Positions 22,666 through 34,739 of a DNA stretch of 64,000 nt are shown piece after piece (position 1 is the first letter of the stretch; the number at the start of each line of letters is the position of its first letter). The DNA is taken from the NCBI GenBank assembly GCA_010909165.1, contig MU008172.1, positions 744,001-808,000 on the forward strand, written 5' to 3'. Position numbers and translations under genes: made by a program. The notes under the pieces are model-generated. The model was not told the DNA's origin. It saw only the letters and a program-made list of their open reading frames with translations, and searched no databases. Source of the DNA: Anthoceros angustus. Its lineage: Eukaryota > Streptophyta > Anthocerotopsida > Anthocerotales > Anthocerotaceae.

Positions 22666-24727
22666 ATGGCTCGGTTTGTTGATGGTATTTTGGGTGTACA
22701 GCAAGATGATGGGGATGGGAAAGCCTCTGCATCATCACAGATTATTTTCCTGGGGTCAGGCACGAGTGAGGGAGTTCCTCGGGTCAGTTGTCTGACAAAC
22801 AAGCAACAGAAATGTCCGGTGCGTTTCTAGCTTCTACTCATTGATTGTGGAGCTGCATGAGCATCACCCATGAGGGCCGTGCTATTCTTATCCTTCAAGG
22901 GCCTGGGTGGAAAGACAGGTGTGCTGGGCAGCTGTGGAACCTGGTAACAAGAATAGACGTCGAAATACAAGCCTCATGGTGCAATATGTCCCTGCAGATG
23001 GCACCAAATTCAACATTCTCATTGATGCTGGCAAGTATGAACCAATTTGATTCATCTCTAGTTGGTTCGTCGGACTGTTTTCTTTTGTCTCCATCTTCGG
23101 AGGGCCCTCCAAAAGTTTGGGCTCACGACACATGTTTCACTTACAGGGCTTGGCATTGCGCCGAATCTCTTTATGCAGGTTCTTTTATCATAGTGCACTC
23201 CAGTGGTTCCCCTACTATGGGTGTGTCCTCTGTTCTTTCCCCACCCGATGCTTCGAACAGCAGTACAGCACCGAGTTGGGCGAAGGATCTATACTGACCA
23301 GCTCTTGAACGTAATGCAGGATACGCAACCTCGATTCTGTAATAATAACTCATTCTCACGCAGATGCAGTTGGTGGTATGTTGGTGTTTATGCCAGCATG
23401 CTCCTATTCCCTGCCTTTCATGTTGACAGCAAATGCTGTGTGTTATGCCTTGGATGTGGAATGCCATTGTTGATTCAGTGTGCACTATGTCGTGCCAGGT
23501 CTTGATGATTTAAGGGATTGGACAAATAATGTGCAGAGTTCCATCCCAATATATGTCACTCAGAAAGATGTCGAGGTCAGAGATTCATATCCGGTCACCT
23601 GTATCATGGACCTTTGCATCGTTCTCATTCCAAGCTTGCTTTCTGGCTATCCAACCTTTTCTCTGCTGCTGGTCTCATGTGGGACGGGCCAGGTTCTTGC
23701 AAAAACCCATTACTACTTGGTGGACACAAATGTGATTACAGCCGGTACTGCTGTGTCTAAGTTGCAATTTAAGCTTATTGATGAGAAACCTTTTAATGTG
23801 CATGGACTTGAAGTAAGTTTATGGAAAGTTGTCATACAAGTGGAGCTTCATTTTAAGGAATCTTCAGGCGTTTTCTTCTCAATGCTTGCTGAAATTCATG
23901 GATTGCTGTCGAACAGGTTATACCACTACCAGTTTGGCATGGGCCAGGTTATCGTTCACTTGGCTTTCGCATGGGAAACGTGTGCTATATAAGGTAGGCT
24001 GCATAGCTCTCATTAGTGTAACGCAGCAGTGCGCCGTTTACAAGTTCTCAGACTTAAACTTTCGGTTGGTGCAGCGACGTAAGTGAGATCCCAGAGGAGA
24101 CCTACCCACTTTTGCAGAACTGTGACCTTTTGATACTGGTAAGTCTTCTCATTGTTTGAAGGCCTTAATTGTTAAGTGATTTGTTGAGTGTGTTCTGGTT
24201 GTAACCGTAGCGATGATAGACTCGTTGATATCGTGTTCCTGCTTGGTCTCTCACTCATTTTGGGCTTCTTCTATCATACCTACTCTGCAAGAATGAATCC
24301 TGCTTACACCCGATCTACGTCTTCTGCAGGATGCTCTCAGACCAGATAGGTCAAGCGTGTCACATTTCGGTGTACCACAGGTGAGGTCCGCTTGAAGAAC
24401 AAGTCAGTTGTCCTTTTTGTTCGTCTGCTTAATCGGTCCTACTGCTCCTTGAAAGGCCTTGAGAGAAATCCGGAAAATTCGCCCCAAACGGACTCTTCTG
24501 ACAGGTACGGGATACCAGAGTGCAAGAAAAGAACTATACGCTAACTCCTTCTGCCGTTCAGTATGGTGCAGTTGTATAAGCAAGCGTTGATTGAAATTCT
24601 CTTGGCAGGGATGATGCACACCATGGACCATGAAGGCATAAATCGGCAGCTCGCACCGCTCCTGACCCGAGAGGGTATTGATGTGCAACTGAGCTATGAT
24701 GGGATGCGGATTCAGGTGCCTCTGTAG
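22666..24727 (+). CDS. Metallo-beta-lactamase-fold hydrolase (PhnP-like)
   Basis: The product belongs to the beta-lactamase-fold phosphodiesterase family found in plants and yeast, and binds two metals. Exons in order read MARFVDGILG, then IIFLGSGTSEGVPRVSCLTN. The next has EPGNKNRRRNTSLMVQYVP and NILIDAGK, then FFYHSALQWFPYYG. The metal motif follows as DSVIITHSHADAVG (about 23320-23372). LDDLRDWTNNVQ and KTHYYLVDTNV come next, then VIPLPVWHGPGYRSLGFRMG (about 23918). The end has DVSEIPEETYPLL, DALRPDRSS, GMMHTMDHEG and the C-terminus QLSYDGMRIQVPL with the stop at 24725-24727. All active-site blocks are present across about ten exons. The biological substrate of the plant members is unknown to me. 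Confidence 0.88.
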
Positions 24728-24894
24728 TATCCATGTGCGGTGACCCATCTACGACGCCCGCCTGCCAGTGTATGTGGCAGATTCAGACGCGGCGTTCCGT
24801 GCTAATTCTGGCACCAATTAATTCAGAATTGCAGCTCTTACCTGCTAACAGTGAGCGGGCCTGTGCTATGCCAAACCGGTCGTTTTTGTTCACC

Positions 24895-27800
24895 TTATGT
24901 CCTTGACGTGGAATCTGTTCCTTGGACGGCGACGGTTGTTTCAGCGTCTGCGGAGGGAGGTGGTTGTTTTGGCCGTATGTACCCTGGTCTGCCGATGTTG
25001 ATTGCCCAGTCAGCTGCTTCAGCCTCAGCCTTTTTGGCCAGCAACTCTAAAGCCTTGGCCTCAGGGCTGCCTGGTAGAGGGGGGGATGGCTCGATTTTCC
25101 TGAGGAGAATGGATGCAAGATATGCCTTCTTCTCTGCATAAGTGGTGTATGGAGGTTTCCACACACCAGCCTTCTTGAATACCTTGGTCAGGAAAGTGCG
25201 CAGGAAAGCCTGCTCAGAGACCCGCACAGGAAATGTCATCCTGTACAGACGATGGGAAGCTGCAAGCAGGAACTGCAAGAACAAGAAGGGAACTCAATAC
25301 CCACAAAAAAACACATCTGCTCTGGTGACCGGATATGCATTTAACAAAAAAAACTGATCATGACTACCCGTCGAAGCTCTTCAACTCCGAATGCTAGAAT
25401 AGGCCGTTCCTCCGTGTTGTCGCTGGGCTTCTACATACATTTTCAAAACTTAGTCTCACCAGCCGACAATCAGAGATATCCACGCTCTCCCTGAACCAAT
25501 ACGTACCACCGCAGTATCAAATGCGTAGCATATGAGAAGTGCAACTGCTGGAGGGTTCCAGTGATCTCCAACGACGAGCCATTTCTGTTTCATTGACAGA
25601 AAACCAGTTATCAATATGCTGTCGCTGCAAACCCAATGAAAGACAACTAGATGTGACAAGAGACAATGTCGGGCATCTTGAGTTGTCTACGCCTTCGCAT
25701 ACATAAAACCAGTGAGAGAGACCAGACCTTGAAGTGTGGCACAATATGCTTGAGAAGCACATATTTGGGAGAAGGTCCTAAAGCATCCTTTGGGTGACAC
25801 GAACTAAGGCAAGTTTGTAGCAGCTCCTTATTGGCTTCCAGCACCACCTACACAGAAAGACATGCTGTCAGCAGGAAAGTTCAGCATTCGAAGAAACCAT
25901 CTACTGAGCTGATAGGGAAGACAAGGACTCATGACCATTGACAGAGGAACATCGCATTGCCTCAAGCTGTCCACTTCCTTCGTCACCGATTCAACAAACT
26001 TCGGAAGAAGGATGTGCTCAACAAGATGTGCCACCTATGTCAATCCCGCATGAGAGAGCACTTTACTGCTCACAGAGAATGGAGAGAAATAAAGCACGTG
26101 AGCCCTTGACCACACTTTGTTCTACCTTTTCAGAAAGATTGCATAGCTCTCCATCACCACCCAAACTTTTTAATCCCTCCAAGTACCCAATCTCAAAAAA
26201 ATCGTCATCGTCAATGTAAAGCGCTGCACAGGGCTCAAGCTGGAATTTATAATACAGACACTAGATCCACCTGGATGCAAACTGACTGCACCACGGAGTT
26301 TCATTGCACAGGGATCAACGGTGTTACCACAAGACAGCAGTACAAGTATGGGAAAAAATCCAAATGAAGTGAGCTGGAAGTCTCCCTTCCGCTTTTTGCT
26401 CAGCACTACTTTCAGAAAACAGTTTCTGATGTGGTCCTCTGCAGCGGAATGCAAAGACATCACACACTATGCAAAACCAGGACTTGAGCCCTGTCACCCT
26501 CATGTCGCCATGAACCTCAATGGCATGCACCAGCAAGTAATGTTTCACTGAAGCCTAATCACCATGAAACATTCGTAAATTAGCCAACCAGGACCGAAGA
26601 GCTTGCCTCTTAAGGTTGATGGCGGTATTTGCAAATCATGGAAAATCTGAGTGAATTGATCCTAAAAGCAATAAGCAGAGAAGGTCATAATCTTGAACAG
26701 ATGAAACAATATGACTGAAGTGCAGCATGGACCACCTAAAGATGACCACACAGCGATTGCTATTCAGGTGGACATACAATGTTAAGAACACCAAAATCTT
26801 TGCTTTCGAGTTCCTTTCCTTGGGCTGAATACCATATAATAAACAGTTGCAAACTTCCTGCGGTAAAACAAGAGCATCTCTTCTTCAACTTGACGTCTAG
26901 GGTCAGGCACACAATATCTTACCAAACATGCAAATATTTACTTGAGTGATGAGCCAAGTGTTCCTTTATGACTATTAACTCATCCTCAATGTACTCCTCC
27001 TCCCTCTCTCCTGCATGCGCTCTGACAACATTCTCGAGCCTGTATTTTCCCCAGTCTACATGGAAATCAACATGTCAAAACAGCTGACTGGCAGTAGGAA
27101 TCCAACAACTCAGTAAGGAAAACTAGCCTGACGAGTCTTTGCTAAGTACTATACATGAAGTCTTCCAAATCCAGTTAAACTTACTAAGCGTTGATAAAGT
27201 GTTGAAGGATGCTCTGAATACTTCGTCCCAATCTCGTGGGATGTATACTGTCTCCGATATAAACGGCTGTCCATCTGGCAGCAGCAGAGGCACTGGTTCT
27301 CCTTCTGGTCCAACAAGTGGGAAGGGAAGTCCATCAGGATCGAGGAGAGGTATTGGGATGTGGCGCGGAAAGGAAAGCCTGTTAGCCGAAAGTTGCCCAT
27401 CTGTGCCGACAACCGCAATGGGTTCTCCCTCTGGTCCTGTCAAATTAATTGGTTGCCCATCCAAGCCTAGAATAGGAACAGCAATTGGGGCAGGAGGAAC
27501 AGCTTCGTCGATTCCCTGGACAGGATCCGGAGCAACTGCACAGAATGTTATGCAACTTTCAGCACATCGAAGAAAGGCCAAATGACATCACTGACGGTGT
27601 CGAGGAAAACCAAACATGTACACACCTGAGGGTTTGTCTGATTCCTTGAACTCTTGAACAGAAGGGGCACCGGCAAACCTAACTCTAGGTTCTCTAGTTG
27701 TCCCCTGCTTGTTCACATCTTCAGAAGGGCTTAAAATGCTTGATCCGAATCTGGAATCTCTTTCAATGTTCTTATCTTGGTTTGCAACAGAAGGCTCTTC

Positions 27801-28735
27801 TTGAAAAGGTTCTTCTTGAAGAGGCTCAATGATATCGCCTTCCTCGTTGGCAATCTCATCCTCCTCTAGTTTCTCATTCACAACAACTACTCTTTCTTGC
27901 TGCAGACGCCCATGATAGCACGGACAGCCGATTAGTCAGAGAAAGAAGACCTACGCAGTCAGGAGTTGCAAGCTTGCAATTGCCGTACCAGCTCAACAAT
28001 CCTCCTAAGGAGCGCTTCTGTGTCCACCTCACCTGAAGGAGCAAGTTTAGGGCATTTAAGATGACAGAATGGCATCCTTTCTCATAAATAACCCATTGCC
28101 TCCCAGAGAATGCCATGGAACAGACTTCGCCTGATGGTTCTGACCAAGAGAGAACATAATCGAGGTGGCCCGCTTTATGATGGTTTTCAGAGCCTCCATG
28201 CTTGTATAATCCTCTGGGGGCGTTGCCTCCCAAGCCTCTGTGAATGCCAACGGCCCATCTGGACAAGACGGAATGTTGCACCGGTGGGACAGGACCAACA
28301 AATCCAAATCAGCAGTGAAGTACACCTACAGTAAGCCAGAAAAGCCGTTCAAGGCCAGAAAGCTGTGTGTCTCACTTGAAAATTCTACGTCCAACGTAGG
28401 GTTCTGATCTTTCAAAAGCTTGCAGATGATCTTTTCTGGATTCAAAACCTTCCCATCCTGCCGAGCCATGCAACCTTAGCTCTCTGTGCAAGACCTGGAG
28501 TTCCTAGCTGAAATTAGACTGCATTGGGAATTTTACTTTGTTTTTCACTGCTTGAGGAACATATTTAGCGGTCGCATCTCCTGGGGGGGTGTCAAGTACA
28601 TCCGTGATCAGTAAACAATAAAGCATGAAGCACCGCCTGGTCCAAGATTGGGGTGAGCCATGGCACCGGTACCTCGTAGGAAAGCCAAGTGAGAACAGGC
28701 AGCGAAACCCAACCAGCGAAGGCTCTGATGTCCAT
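24895..28735 (-). CDS. Unrecognised multi-exon protein with GPEGEP/DGQP repeats
   Basis: I do not recognise the family. The likely first exon (28735-28673) encodes MDIRAFAGWVSLPVLTWLSY and Glu, in phase 0. A second follows the acceptor TTTCAGCTAG and reads ELQVLHRELRLHGSAGWEG. A third, entered after TTGTCCAG in matching phase, reads YVLSWSEPSGEVCSMAFSG and VILNALNLLLQ. Next come an acidic exon (27881-27588) ending RVRFAGAPSVQEFKESDK and an exon (about 27545-27150) with alternating DGQP and GPEGEP turns, about five units. The remaining exons include FVESVTKEVDSLRQCDV (about 26000), YVLLKHIVPHFK (about 25750) and a last exon 25284-24895 with FRLY-type helices and an Ala/Glu-rich helix. The gene is convergent with the hydrolase, with about 170 bp between the stops. 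The start and several internal joins between 25.3 and 27.1 kb are uncertain. Confidence 0.55.
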
Positions 28736-30590
28736 CTCCGCAGGGAACCGGAACAGACCAAGATAGTGAGGCCGGATCTGGCAGCTCCCCAGGCTGTAGC
28801 ATCTGCCTTAGAACAACCTAGCAGGACGTGAAAGAGTCTTGTAAATTTTGAACTGGGCGAGTTGGACTGGGGATGAAGGAGTTCAACGGCGTGCCACTAA
28901 CGTTGACAACCCACTTGCATCGCTGTGGGGATGGCGTGGCCTTAGCAGGCTCATCGGCAGATCCGGGTTCGACCTGCATTTTGATTCTCTTAACAATCGC
29001 ACGGCATCATTTTTCATTCGTCGGTAATCTCCTCTGTCCCAATATTCCGAGCATCTCGATCAAACAACATCGAGGCAAGATGAGGTCATTCATAGCAATA
29101 CAAGCCCATCCCGCGCATTTGGGGCCCCCGCCCACGTCTCCCCCGGGAAGAAGACGTTTAAAAGTTCACATTAAATAGTTAGACTATATTAATGATTATA
29201 GATCAAACTAGGTCGGCACTGAAATTGCAGTATACCTAATAAGCCTGTCATGGAGGAAACAGAAACTATGTTTATAAAGCCGACGTCATTTATAAAAGTA
29301 CAATGAGCAGGTTCATGGAGGAGAGGAGCTCCGCGTCTAGAAACCAAGTGGATTATAAGCTCATCAAAACAAGACTTATCACTTTTTACGTTTTCAAGAA
29401 TTAAAAGAGAAGTATAGATAACAGGGCAATAATAGGAGGAAGAAGACTCCTTGGCTCACGTTATCACATTGCTTATCTCTTTGACAATGATGTCCATAAC
29501 AATATCCTAGTATGATCCAAAATAATTGATGCTTTCCAACAAAACTTGAATAATATATTTTTAAGAAAATAAGAATAATACAAATGTGCCTTGAAAAATG
29601 TTCCTTTGGTATCCCTCAAACTGTCTTATGGTAGATGGGTTTATCCCATCTTTATGGAGGTTTACTTTCTCCTTGAAAAAAGAGAATATTTTTCACCTTT
29701 AAGAGTCTTTACTATCAAACAAATATATATTTGATTATTCAATATAAATGTGAAACTTAAATAAAGCTATTGAGTTATAGATTGACATCACTTAGATAAA
29801 AATTGTAATACTAGTCGCATGGTATGTTAGGCGTGTTCTTTCTTCCACCCTCTTATTTATATAAATGAAGAGTAGACAAGATACGAGGATCCATATAGTT
29901 GTCTAGTGCAGGAATGTCATTTCATGTAACCTCAAGTAATTAGATTTTAATACATATATATACAGATAGCAAATAATATAAATTTATTTTAAAAATAGAT
30001 TAGTTTAAAATTAACTATTTAATGATATTTATTAAATAATTTTTTAACCAAGAATATTTTCCAAAATATTAAAATTGCTACCTAATGGAGAGAGAAGCCG
30101 TTATTAGCAGCCAACTCAAAAAAGCACAACCAAGCCGTTCAAACATAGGGAGTAGGTAGAGAAAATACTAGGTAGCTAATAAAATATTATTGCCTACTAT
30201 GGAAGTACTGTAATTTTTGGGATCTGAAGCGGACAATGATGCGCAGCTACCTACATGCTACCTACATACATAGAAGGGAAGGGCACAGGCATGAAAAGCA
30301 GAGAAACGCGAGCAGTGAACAGTCCAGGTCAGTCCAGTCCTGTCCAGTCCTGTCCAGTCCGGCTGAAGGGGGAGTCTTGGGCCGGCAGACCTAAGGCTGG
30401 AATAACTGCCGTGTGCCCCGGCTTCAACCGCCTTCGTCGCTGTCCGCCGCGCTCTCAATCTCGCGTTCTTCCACGGGAGTGATCACCGGTAACAGCACAT
30501 CGTTGGAAACGAGCATGAGCTGGATGTGTTATCTACAGACTCTGAACTGAGCCGAAAAGGAAGAAAAAATTTTCCGGGAGCAGGATCAAA
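28736..30590. other. AT-rich intergenic DNA
   Basis: 29200-30250 is strongly AT-rich with no protein-like frames. 28860-29170 is GC-richer and holds a tRNA B-box-like string (GGGTTCGACCT near 28967), but no tRNA fold. 30318-30362 has short GTCCAGTCCT repeats just upstream of the next gene. Confidence 0.5.
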
Positions 30591-32085
30591 ATGGCTGTGG
30601 TTGGGAACGGCCACCGAGGGGAGAAGCCGTGGGAATCCACTGGGCGGGGCACTACAGCTGGCCGCTTGCTGTTCTCGCTTTACAATGGCTGTGCAGAAGC
30701 GCGCCAGAAAGGCAATGAATACTCACTGCATAACAAAATCGAAATCCTGCGACGTCTTGCGAACAAGGAGGCCAATCCAGGTGACCAGTCCACAGCACCC
30801 GACGCACATGAGCAGAACAGTCTTTCAACTTCATACCGTGTGGACACAAAACATTGCTAATGGTTTGAAAGTTGATTTGGCGTTGTGACAGATACGAGGT
30901 TTTACAGACCGCCGCCCAAGGTACCTGAAGCCTGCATTATGTCGTGTTGGATGAATGGCAGATGGGCCGGAGTCTGAGATGAACATAGGCATGGGATGGG
31001 GCAGAAACCCGTGGTGAAAGTGCCTAAGTTCAGAATCAAGCGGCCAGAATTTGATGAAATGGAGGAGTACCATGCGTATCGGCCGGGCAAAAGAAATGCA
31101 GCCCTGATTGTGGAGAGGATGAGGGAGGACTATAACAATATGGGACCTCCGCCGGTGCCCTCCAGTGAGTACACCAGCTAGCAGCTAGCGCAGGTTGCAG
31201 GTTTGTTTAGCTCAAGTCAGACTGCATGTCGCTGCTGAGCAAACTAGGGTTTGGGATGGTGTGCCAGAACCACCCATCGGTCCCAAGGAGAAAGAGAGGC
31301 TGCAAAAGATTATGGAATGGGCTGGTCGGGATTTCAAGGTGTGGCTCTTGGAGCTGTGACATGGGGATCCGTAGTTCCATACAACATCTGTGGTTCGGAT
31401 TGCTTCCTTCCTAACTTCCTTGCGCATGTACGACAGGAATCAGACGTGAAAGTGAGGGAACCACCACGACGGATTGTGAAGGGGTCCATTGAGGATCACG
31501 AGATACTCCTGGACAAGAGTACGCCTACTCCCTCCAATAGCACCTTGCTGCTACTACAGGAGCCGGCGGCCTAGCTTACGAGAACTGACCGTGTAAACCT
31601 GGCAGTTGCTGGAGAGATATCAGAGCGTGAGGTATTTTTAAGAGACATGATGCAGCTGGGGAGGCTGGACAGATATCAAGACCAAATTCTGCGGGAGATT
31701 GACGAGGTAGGTTTCCTGCGCCATGTGTTGTGCTCGCATGGAAACCTGAAAGCTTTAATGCGCATGCTGTCATGCCATGGCGAGGCAAGGCAAGACTTGC
31801 TTTCCTGTCGTGAGCTGCACTTTCGATGCCGATTCACGTCGTCTCGCACACAGCGATCCACACTTTTTTAATAAATGACTTTGGTTGCCGCTCCCTGTAA
31901 AGTGGTGGTTTTGGGAAGTCATGGAAGGTCGGGCTCCGACGGTGGACTTTGACCGAGTTGTGGTGTTGTGGTTTGCCAAATGTTAACAGAGGGTGAAGCA
32001 GATGAAGCTGCTGCACGAGACCATCCAGCAGCAGGAACAAGCACAGATTGCCAGGTCTATGAGGGCCCAGAATCGACAAAGCTAG
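30591..32085 (+). CDS. UPF0193 (EVG1/C22orf23-type) protein
   Basis: The function is unknown. The family is found mainly in organisms that build cilia, so a role in sperm flagella is an inference. Exon 1 (30591-30780) reads MAVVGNGHRGEKPW, then GRLLFSLYNGCAEARQKGNE and ILRRLANKEANP, matching the conserved N-terminal helix pair. Phase-consistent exons add RFYRPPPK, then KPVVKVPKFRIKRPEFDEME (from about 31002) and PPIGPKEKERLQKIMEWAGR. These are followed by RRIVKGSIEDHEILLDK, then EISEREVFLRDMMQLGRLDR and YQDQILREIDE, and the last exon with VKQMKLLHETIQQQ. The stop is at 32083-32085. The REFL-like block followed by a helical C-terminus is the family signature. One junction near 31530-31600 is unclear. 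Confidence 0.75.
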
Positions 32086-33182
32086 ACGAGAAACCTAGCC
32101 TTGTGTAGAGTTGGAAAGATAGGTAGCTAGTAGCTGTAGGGGTAAAAAGGTGTACACCAAATTGTTTGTTTTGGTATGATATGCGAGCAAACAAGAAGAA
32201 GCAAACAAGAAGAGTTGCCTTAGTTGTTGACAGATTGGTCTTGAAATCGCAATCCAAAGATGCTGAATCCTTTGTTTCATTGACCTATGCCATGGAGGAA
32301 GGCTTCCGATGCTGGGCCCGTCGTGGTATGCATAGTAAACGGAGGCGAAGCTATAACAGAGCAGATCCTGGGCCGTGGCCGGGGCCGGGATTGGTGGTTC
32401 AGGCACTATGTGTGTCGGCTCCCAAGGCGAAGATCCGGCCCTGTAATCGCCAGCGGCAGCAGGGGCAGCGGGCACGCTTCTTGATGAGAAAGCTACGTTC
32501 CTCACCAAAACCGGAATCCGCCCTTGGAGCAGCGAGAGAATGATACGGGGAAGGCGAATCTAATACGTAGCGCGTAGCGCGTGCCTTGAACGTCGGGTCT
32601 GGCTGGACATCGGGGGCGTCTCATGGCTAGTGATTTGCAGGCTGCAGGATCTGGAGTTGAGAGGAAGGAAGGAAGCATCGGCCACAGAGCCGCGCATGTC
32701 CCTCCAAATTTTTGCAACTGCAGGTTCCTCCAGCCCTGGCGTGGGCCTGGCCTGCCCCAGTTTCAAGCTCCCCTGCACTTGCCCCGAGGCAGCGGTGTGG
32801 TTGTTCCAACTAAGTTCCAAGCTCACACAACACAAGGTGTTTCAAAACACTCAATTCCACTGACCGGAAGGCTGAAATCAGCCAATCAGCCCAGGTGCTG
32901 ACACACCGCTTTCCCACATTCTTACTACTTGAACGCGGTGTGCGGCTGGCCCAGCGCCCATAAACGAACTTCGTCTTGGGCTCCCTCTCCTCCTCCTCCA
33001 GCTTGCAGCTTCAAATCCTCCTCCGCAAAAGGAAGCCATGGAGTGTGCGCAGGTCCTGGACAGAAGATGTGGAGAGCAAAGCACGAGGCTCCGCAGACCG
33101 ATAATCACCAGCTTCAGCATGTAAGGTCGCACGCGCTGAGGCAAGCTTGCGCAAGCTTGCTTTCCGGTGGCGGGGCGCAAGC
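32086..33182. other. Intergenic, no gene supported
   Basis: Overlapping frames on both strands (for example 32095-32508 minus and 32878-33285 minus) have no recognisable domain. The 3' end of the interval should hold the aquaporin promoter and 5'UTR. Confidence 0.5.
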
Positions 33183-34459
33183 ATGGGCGCGTCCTCCAGA
33201 TCATCCCGCTCGTCCCCCAACTTCCTCGCCGGCTTCTTTGTTGCTGCGGTAATTCAGTGAGCGCCAGCAACCAATTCAATTTCATTCATCGTCGTCATGG
33301 TGATTGTCCTCGGCAGACCAGAAGCTTTGTAATATCATGTACGCGACGGTGACAGGGACTGACGATTGTGGGTGCGACGTTGACGACAGGTATGGCGGGC
33401 AGCCTTTGCAGAGTTCGCAGCAACGTTAGCAGTGGACTTCTTGAGCTACACGGCGGTAACGGCCATCCTGAATTCCCACTTCTCGCATCCCACAATCCTG
33501 TGCAGCCTGGTGCACATCCCCATCCACTCCTTCGGGCTAATGGCCGCCATGCCAGCCTCCGGCGCACATCTCAACCCGTGCATCAGCCTGACGGCTCTCC
33601 TCACAGGCCAAGCCTCCTTCGCCCGCACGGTGCTCTACGTCTCTGCGCAGTCGTGCGCCGCCGTGGTGGCGGCCATCAGCGCCCAGATGGTGGTGTCCCC
33701 GGAGGTGGCGGCCAAATTCTATCTGGGAGGGTGCATGTTTGAGATGCCCGGTCCCCCGGGCCCCGACGGCCATTCCACCACATCAGGTGCGCATGCAATG
33801 CGCGCACTCACTCACAGTGGTGAGAGTTTGACACAAGCGTGACTGACCCATAACCATAATTGTGGCGTGCAGGACTGAGCCCCGACGCAGGCTTCCTGTC
33901 CGAGTTCATGTACAGCCTCATCTTCGTCTACCTCTCCTACTTCATCGCCGTGGACCCGAAGCAGCTGGGAGTGGCGGGGCCGGTCGGGGGCCCCTTTCTG
34001 CTGGGCGGGATATTGGCGCTGCTCATCTTCATCTCGGGCTCCATGATGGAGGCTTACAGCGGCGCGGGGCTGAACCCGGCGCGCTGCCTGGGCCCGGCTG
34101 TGGTGCTGGGCACCAAAGAGCCTCTCATGTGGGACAACCATTGGACCGTCTGGTGGCTGGCCCCCGCGCTCGCCAGCGTCGTCGTGGCCGCCATCTACAA
34201 TTCGGTGCCTCCACATCACCTGGACACGTACGCCAATCGGCAAGCTCTCGTCCATCGCCTAAGCGACAGGCTACGTCCCCCCGGCCCGGCCGGAGGCCAT
34301 GACGACCAGGACGATGCGAAACAACACCAACACCAACACGGCAGCGGCAAAGGAGGCTCCGACGCCACCGCTTTCTCTGCCACTGCCAGAGTCCTTCCGC
34401 TTCCTCCCAACTGTCATGTCTTTACAAATTCATCCGCCATCTTGAGCAGCATTGTGTAA
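33183..34459 (+). CDS. MIP-family aquaporin, XIP-like, with NPC and NPARC motifs
   Basis: This membrane channel has three phase-consistent exons: 33183-33248, 33390-33786 and 33873-34459. Exon 1 encodes MGASSRSSRSSPNF, a short Ser-rich cytosolic tail. Exon 2 contains the first half of the channel; its loop B reads SGAHLNPCISLTALLTG, so the first NPA box is NPC. Exon 3 contains FLSEFMYSLIFVYLSYFIAV, then SGAGLNPARCLGPAVV, so the second box is NPA followed by Arg-Cys. NPARC is the motif used to define the X intrinsic proteins (XIPs) of mosses and some other plants. About six hydrophobic segments can be seen. The C-terminal tail of about 85 residues is hydrophilic and His/Gln/Asp-rich (DDAKQHQHQHGSGKGG). 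The solute is unknown; XIPs studied elsewhere pass water and small neutral solutes. Assignment to MIP is firm, to XIP is moderate. Confidence 0.85.
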
Positions 34460-34739
34460 TTCCTTGTGGACACCACCTTCCAAATGTGACAACACTTTTG
34501 CTTGTGTCGCCGCAGGCGAGCTCTGACACACCTCACCTCACCTTGCCTCGCTCCTTGATTGTTTTGGGGAGGAGGGGGCTTGTTCGCATGTCCACCCTTC
34601 TCACTTACTATCACCCACCACCACAGCTTCCCTCATCGTCTCTACAACTTATGGCATGCTAACAATCTCCTCTAAATTTCGTGCAAAGATTGACACATGA
34701 TGTACATGTTATCACAAATGTGTAAAATGTAAAATGTCG
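34460..34739. other. Convergent intergenic spacer between aquaporin and PP2C
   Basis: Both genes end here, with about 280 bp between the stops. The spacer holds both 3'UTRs. Confidence 0.6.

Noticed and set aside
28940-29010. tRNA-like B box (GGGTTCGACCT), possible tRNA or SINE head
   Set aside because: The flanking bases do not pair into a T stem, and no acceptor or anticodon arm could be drawn.
33812-34302. His/Arg-rich frames antisense and out of frame in aquaporin exon 3
   Set aside because: Shadows of the MIP frame, which carries the NPARC motif and membrane segments.
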